From positions 9,725,318 to 9,789,317 of the forward strand of contig NW_004454224.1 of assembly GCF_000283155.1 (NCBI RefSeq): a stretch of DNA of 64,000 bases, read 5' to 3'. Every line of letters begins with the position of its first letter. Within the stretch, counting starts at the first letter, position 1. Positions 58,539 through 64,000 of the stretch are shown here, piece after piece. Position numbers and translations under genes: made by a program. The notes beneath the pieces were generated by a model. That model worked only from the letters and a program-made list of their open reading frames with translations, ran no database searches and was not told the origin of the DNA. This DNA comes from Ceratotherium simum simum (Eukaryota; Chordata; Mammalia; Perissodactyla; Rhinocerotidae).

Positions 58539-59298
58539 NNNNNNNNNNNNNNNNNNNNNNNNNNNNNNNNNNNNNNNNNNNNNNNNNNNNNNNNNNNNNN
58601 NNNNNNNNNNNNNNNNNNNNNNNNNNNNNNNNNNNNNNNNNNNNNNNNNNNNNNNNNNNNNNNNNNNNNNNNNNNNNNNNNNNNNNNNNNNNNNNNNNNN
58701 NNNNNNNNNNNNNNNNNNNNNNNNNNNNNNNNNNNNNNNNNNNNNNNNNNNNNNNNNNNNNNNNNNNNNNNNNNNNNNNNNNNNNNNNNNNNNNNNNNNN
58801 NNNNNNNNNNNNNNNNNNNNNNNNNNNNNNNNNNNNNNNNNNNNNNNNNNNNNNNNNNNNNNNNNNNNNNNNNNNNNNNNNNNNNNNNNNNNNNNNNNNN
58901 NNNNNNNNNNNNNNNNNNNNNNNNNNNNNNNNNNNNNNNNNNNNNNNNNNNNNNNNNNNNNNNNNNNNNNNNNNNNNNNNNNNNNNNNNNNNNNNNNNNN
59001 NNNNNNNNNNNNNNNNNNNNNNNNNNNNNNNNNNNNNNNNNNNNNNNNNNNNNNNNNNNNNNNNNNNNNNNNNNNNNNNNNNNNNNNNNNNNNNNNNNNN
59101 NNNNNNNNNNNNNNNNNNNNNNNNNNNNNNNNNNNNNNNNNNNNNNNNNNNNNNNNNNNNNNNNNNNNNNNNNNNNNNNNNNNNNNNNNNNNNNNNNNNN
59201 NNNNNNNNNNNNNNNNNNNNNNNNNNNNNNNNNNNNNNNNNNNNNNNNNNNNNNNNNNNNNNNNNNNNNNNNNNNNNNNNNNNNNNNNNNNNNNNNNN
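58539..59298. other. Assembly gap, 760 N
   Basis: Unknown bases within L1 ORF2. The flanks match L1 positions that I estimate from remembered human L1 to be about 0.95-1.0 kb apart, so the gap length may be too short or the L1 may carry a deletion. Open frames running through it are meaningless. Confidence 0.97.
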
Positions 59299-60894
59299 AT
59301 CCAAATTGGAAAGGAAGAAGTAAAACTCTCACTGTTTGCGGATAACATGATTTTATTTATAGAAAACCCTAAAGAATCCAACAGAAAACTATTTGAAATA
59401 ATCAACAACTACAGCAAAATTGCGGGGTACAAAATTAGCCTACAAAAATCAGTTGCATTTCTATACACTAATAACAAACTAGCAGAAAGAGAACTCCAGA
59501 ATACAATCCCATTTACAATCACAACAAAAAGAATAAACTATCTAGGAATAAACTTAACCAAGGAGGTGAAAGACCTATACACTGAAAACTATAAGATGTT
59601 ATTGAAAGAAATCAAAGAAGACATAAAGAAACAGAAAGATACTCCATGCTCGTGGATCGGAAGAATAAACATAGTTAAAATGTCCATGTTACCTAAAGCA
59701 ATCCATAGATTCAGTTCAATCCCAATCAGAACCCCAATGACATTCTTCACAGAAATAGAACAAAGAATCCTAAAATTTATATTGAACAAGAAAAACCCCG
59801 AATAGCCAAAGCAATCCTGAGAAAAAAGAACAAAGCTGGAGGCACCACAATTCCTGTCTTCAAAATATACTACAAAGCTACAGTAATCAAAACAGCATGG
59901 TACTGGCACAAAAACAGACACACAGATCAATGGAACAGAATTGAAAGCCAAGAAACAAAACCACATGTCTACGGACAGCTAATCTTTGACAACGGTGCCA
60001 AGAACATACAATGGAGAAAGGAAAGTCTCTTCAATAAATGGTGTTGGGAAAACTGGACAGCCACATGCAAAAGAATGAAAGTAGACCATTATCTTTCAGC
60101 ATACACAAAAATTAACTCAAAATGAATTAAAGACTTGAATGTAAAACCTGAAACCATAAAACTCCTAAAGAAAGTATAGGCAGTACACTTTTTGACATTG
60201 GTTTTAGCAGCATCTTTTCAAATACCATGTCTACTCAGGCAAGGGAAACAAAGAAAAAATAAACAAATGGGACTATATCAGACTAAAAAGCTTCTGCAAG
60301 GCAAAGGAAACCATCAACAAAACAAAGAGACAACCCACCAACTGGGAGAAAATGTTTGCAAATCGTGTATCTGACAAGGGATTAATTTCCAAAATATATA
60401 AAGAACTCATTTAAGTCAACAACAAAAAAACAAGCAACCCTATCAAAAAGTGAGCAGAGGATATGAACAGACATTTTTCCAGAGAAGATACACAGATGGC
60501 CAACAGGCACACAAAGAAATGTTCATCACTAATTATAAAGGAATTGCAAATCAAAACTACAAGGAGATACCACCTCACACCCGTCAGAATGGCTATAATT
60601 AACAAAACAAGCAATGATAAGTGTTGGAGAGGATGTGAAGAAAAGGGAACCCTCATACACTGCTGGTGGGAATGCAAACTGGTGCAGCCACCATGGAAAA
60701 CAGTATGGAGATTTCTCAAAAAATTAAAAATAGAAATATTATAGGATCCAGCTATCACACTACTAGGTATTTATCCAAAGCACATGAAATCAACAAGACA
60801 AAGAGATCTATGCACCCCTATGTTCATTGCAGCATTAATCACAATAGCCAAGATGCGGAAGCAACCCAAGTGCCCATCAACTGACGAATGGATA

Positions 60895-60940
60895 AAGAAG
60901 ATGTGGTGTATATATACATATATACACACACACACAATGG
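60895..60940. repeat. (TA)n(CA)n tract in the LINE-1 3' part
   Basis: TATATATACATATATACACACACACAC-type run (described, not written in full elsewhere) replacing a usually short tract in the L1 3' end. Confidence 0.7.
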
Positions 60941-61312
60941 AATACCACTCAGCCATTAAAAAAAGACAAAATCGTCCCATTTGCAACAACAGGGATGGAC
61001 CTTGAGGGTATCATGTTAAGCGAAATAAGCCAGACAGAGAAAGACAAACAGTGTATCATTTCACTTATATGTGGAAGATAAACCAACCTGGATAAAGAGA
61101 ACAGATTAGTGGTTACCAGAGGGGGGGAGGGGTGGAAGGGGTAAAGGGTACATACATATAGTGACAGATGAAATCTAGATTATTGGTGGTGAGCACGATG
61201 CAGTCTATACAGAAACTGATATATAATAATGTACACCTGAAATTACACAATGTTATAAACCAATATGACTTCAATAAAGTAATAAAAAAAAAAAAAAGAA
61301 AAGGACTAAATA

Positions 61313-64000
61313 AGCTTTAGGTCTTATCAGCTTGTAGATTCTATAATTCTTACATCTTAATGTTCTATATCCTGTCTCCTCGTCGGTAGAAACTTCTGGA
61401 AGCAGGAACAGGTGGGATGCTTTGCAGCCTTCCCCATGGTTCCCAGCACTGTGCTTTGCCTGTACTAGCACACTCAGTGGAATCACTTTTTGATATTATT
61501 TGGGTTTTTACAAATATTTTAAAGTTGTTTGGGGTTACAGTGTTCTGAATCTAGACTGTAGATTTAGTCTGTGCTATCCAGTGAGATTACTGAGATTGAA
61601 ATTGAAATTAATAAAAATTAAATAAAATTTAAAATTCAGCTCCTCAGTTTCACTAGCCACATTCCAAGTGCTCAGTAGCCACATGTGGTCAGCGGCTCCT
61701 GTACCGGGCAGCACAGATCTAGAACATTTCCACCATCGCCCTAGATGCTTCCTCTCTGGATGGCCTGGAGCGTGATCATCACTGTTGGGATGTTAGAGCC
61801 CAGTTGTTGAAGAGGCACTGGGCATACAGTGTCCTTCTTTTGCAAGGGGCATCTCTCCTAATGAGTCCTAATTACTTTTAACAAATAAGGTAATGTATGA
61901 AGAATACAACTTTTCTGGGGGATTTCCTACTACTTCTAGATGGAAGTTTCAAGAGCAGTTCTATGCAACAGAGGATGACTACGCAAAAAAAAAAAAAAAA
62001 AAAAAAAAGGCTTAAATAATGCTACCACTGTTATCTCTTCAGGTCAGACTTTCATCGGCTTCCAGGCGCCAGGGCCATTTCTCTCTTTAGCAAGCACTCA
62101 CTCAAGAGCAACCCAAGGTCGGTTGTCATATAATCCCAGCCCATACCCACCACTACCTGGAGAGGGAAGCCAGCCAGGTTTCCTGGTTCCCTAGCCAAGG
62201 CTGTTCCTAGCACATCCCTCCCCGATCACAGGCCAGCAGCAGGTCTCAGAAGGACTTGGTGAGGATTATAATACAGACCCGTTGAGCAGGAACAGAACAG
62301 GTGGGAAGCCCAAGTCAAGAGAAGGGCAGCCAGCCCCCGTGGTCGTGGCTTCAAGCAGAAGGACCCTCTGGCATCAGCTGGGTATGACTGTGAACACAGC
62401 CGACATCATGTGTGTGCAACCTGTGCAACTGCACAAAACCTCACGCTCAGAAGGGTCTCACATTTGATTTAATGCTCTGCTGCTGCCACCTTGAAATTCT
62501 TAATCGCTTTTGAACAAGGAGCCCTGCATTTTTATTTTTCACTGGGCCTCTTGAATTATGTAGCTGGTCCTGTCTGCATAAAGCCAAGCCTTTTCCATGG
62601 AAGGCGTCAATCTGTGAGCAAAGACAGAAGGGGCGAGGAGAAGGCACACGGAGAGAAACTGAGGGAAGAGAGTGAAGAGCTGGACAGCAGCCACAGAGAG
62701 CCAAGGGACGGGTCAGGCAACCACAGAGCCTCCTAAGGGGCCCCCGGAGTTCAGGCATTTAAGGGGTAAATGCTCGCTTGTTGCAGAAACAAGACTATTC
62801 AGAGAAACTCAGATGACACACAACAAGGGTTTCTGTGTCGTAACTCTGTTTTACCATAATGTTGACAGTTTATTCTCTCCCCAAACTTTTGCCTAACTTT
62901 ATGTAAATGGGCAAAAACCAAGAACCGACAGATTCCTTAACGTCCATTTAAAGCAAAAATTTCAATGTTTGAACGTAAATTCAATTGGCAAACTTGTAAT
63001 GACAATTTTTCATTCAATATGCCAAACAAGATACTGTTATTTATCAGCAAGCTGTACTACATGCGATACATATTTGATGTTTAAAAAGCAACAAAATGAC
63101 TTTAGAACATAAAGGGATCTTAAATATTACACACAGAAGTAGCAATAGCTAAATTTCCTTTTATCTGAAAAAGGCTCAAAATGTTCTAGATTTGTTTTTT
63201 GCCTGATCAGGACAGGAGACATAACTAATAAACTATTTAAATACATTAATCAAAAGAAAACAAGATAAAGAATCATAAAAGAATGGCATATCATAGTCAT
63301 ATCATAGAAAGAACATATCAGAGTCAGCCTGATAATTACAAAAAATAGGATGTCAGAGGAAGCTCATTGTGACTACTAAGACATATTAAATATCTGCTGA
63401 CTGTTTACTAAAAGCAAGAGATGTAGACCAACTGTAGCTTTAATTCCATATAAATGGGGCTGAAAATGCACTACAGCCTTGTGGTCATATGCTAGCTACC
63501 TGCTTATATTTAAGGTATGTGTTTGGTTCAGTAATAAAAATCAGCTAATTCTAAAAAACAAAACAAAACAGAAAAAATATGCCTCCTTGATATCTCCGTC
63601 TTCTGAGCCTACCATACACACCATCTCATCTTCCTGAAATTTTCTGTTCCCAGAATCAGCCAGAAGAAGATTTGGATTTATTAAACTTGCCCACGCCTCT
63701 AGCCCAAAAAAGCTAGAGCCGACAGCACACATCTGACTGGATCTTAGGGGGAAACACTTCGAAAGGGGAACAGCACCCCTCCACCGCCGCCGTTCCCACA
63801 CTCCAGGGAGGGGCCAGGGAGGAGCCGCTCTTCTTTGATAAATAGGGCCGGGGGTGGAGAGGCAGTGGGAACACAGTGAACACGATTCACCTTGGATTGC
63901 CCTTGAGTGAGTGAGTGCTAAAGAGAGAAGCAGAGTTCATCTGGCATGTTCCTTGGAGCCCCAACTGAACTCCCACGGCGTCACCTGTGAGGACAAGATA
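61313..64000. other. Downstream flank with no recognised gene
   Basis: Contains a poly(A) run of 24 (61985-62008). 62880-63540 is AT-rich and looks unique. From about 63720 the sequence becomes GC-richer, with GATAAATAGG (about 63836-63845), a TATA-like word, followed by a purine-rich stretch; this might be a promoter but no exon is visible before the window ends. POLA2 coding sequence was looked for and not found. Confidence 0.5.
61985..62008. repeat. Poly(A) run of 24
   Basis: Uninterrupted A homopolymer with no recognisable SINE or L1 body to its left. Confidence 0.9.

Larger units (their letters stand above)
54802..61296 (+). mobile_element. Full-length LINE-1 with intact ends and 16-bp target-site duplication
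   Basis: About 6.5 kb. It starts GGGGTGATGTCAGCATCACG (5' UTR), has ORF1-like sequence (about 55600-56395), ORF2-like sequence from an ATG at 56960, and a 3' UTR ending in AATAAA, GTAATAAAAA and a poly(A). The target duplication AGAAAAGGACTAAATA is perfect (54786-54801, 61297-61312). Later insertions are an L1 tail (57040-57113) and an ERE (about 57256-57505), and 760 N hide part of the reverse-transcriptase region. ORF1 is broken by stops or shifts (two separate open stretches, 55880-56077 and 56103-56393). ORF2 is broken by the two insertions. Just after the gap the catalytic FADD-type motif reads Phe-Ala-Asp-Asn. It cannot be active. Confidence 0.93.

Noticed and set aside
58509..59408. 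Four open frames running through N
   Set aside because: They exist only because N gives no stop codons.
61313..64000. POLA2 first exons expected from human synteny
   Set aside because: No match to the remembered POLA2 N-terminus was seen in any frame; it probably starts beyond the window.

Overview
This is a window of mammalian nuclear DNA. The intron-exon genes, LINE-1 and tRNA-derived SINE load, CpG-rich promoter and a run of 760 N all fit this. At least eleven SINEs have the sequence of the equine repetitive elements (ERE), so the source is a perissodactyl, most likely a horse or other Equus. The gene order SPDYC - CAPN1 - SLC22A20, all on the + strand, matches human 11q13.1. The next human gene, POLA2, is not seen before the window ends.

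Layout. 1-2.1 kb: SPDYC (Speedy/RINGO C, a CDK1/2 activator), six coding exons, 278 aa. 2.1-5.6 kb: intergenic DNA with old MIR, L1 and L2 repeats. 5.6-6.9 kb: CpG-rich promoter and non-coding first exon of CAPN1. 7.5-30.9 kb: the 21 coding exons of CAPN1 (calpain-1 large subunit), which join in frame to 715 aa with catalytic residues C115, H272 and N296. Intron 10 (12.4-23.9 kb) is swollen by LINE-1 and ERE insertions. It also holds a displaced, frameshifted copy of FADD exon 1 with flanking 5' and intronic sequence (17.8-18.45 kb). 32.7-48.9 kb: SLC22A20 (organic anion transporter 6), ten exons, 555 aa, all splice sites intact. 49-54.8 kb: intergenic, two old L1 3' ends. 54.8-61.3 kb: a full-length LINE-1 with a perfect 16-bp target-site duplication. 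It is interrupted by an ERE, by a 74-bp L1-tail insertion and by the assembly gap. 61.3-64 kb: no gene recognised.

The three genes are neighbours by conserved synteny. They do not form a pathway: SPDYC acts on cell-cycle CDKs, CAPN1 is a cytosolic calcium-dependent cysteine protease, and SLC22A20 is a plasma-membrane transporter. Exons were placed by GT/AG sites, phase continuity and remembered family protein sequence; no alignment was run. No new biological system was found. The strongest oddity is the FADD exon-1 fragment inside a rearranged L1.
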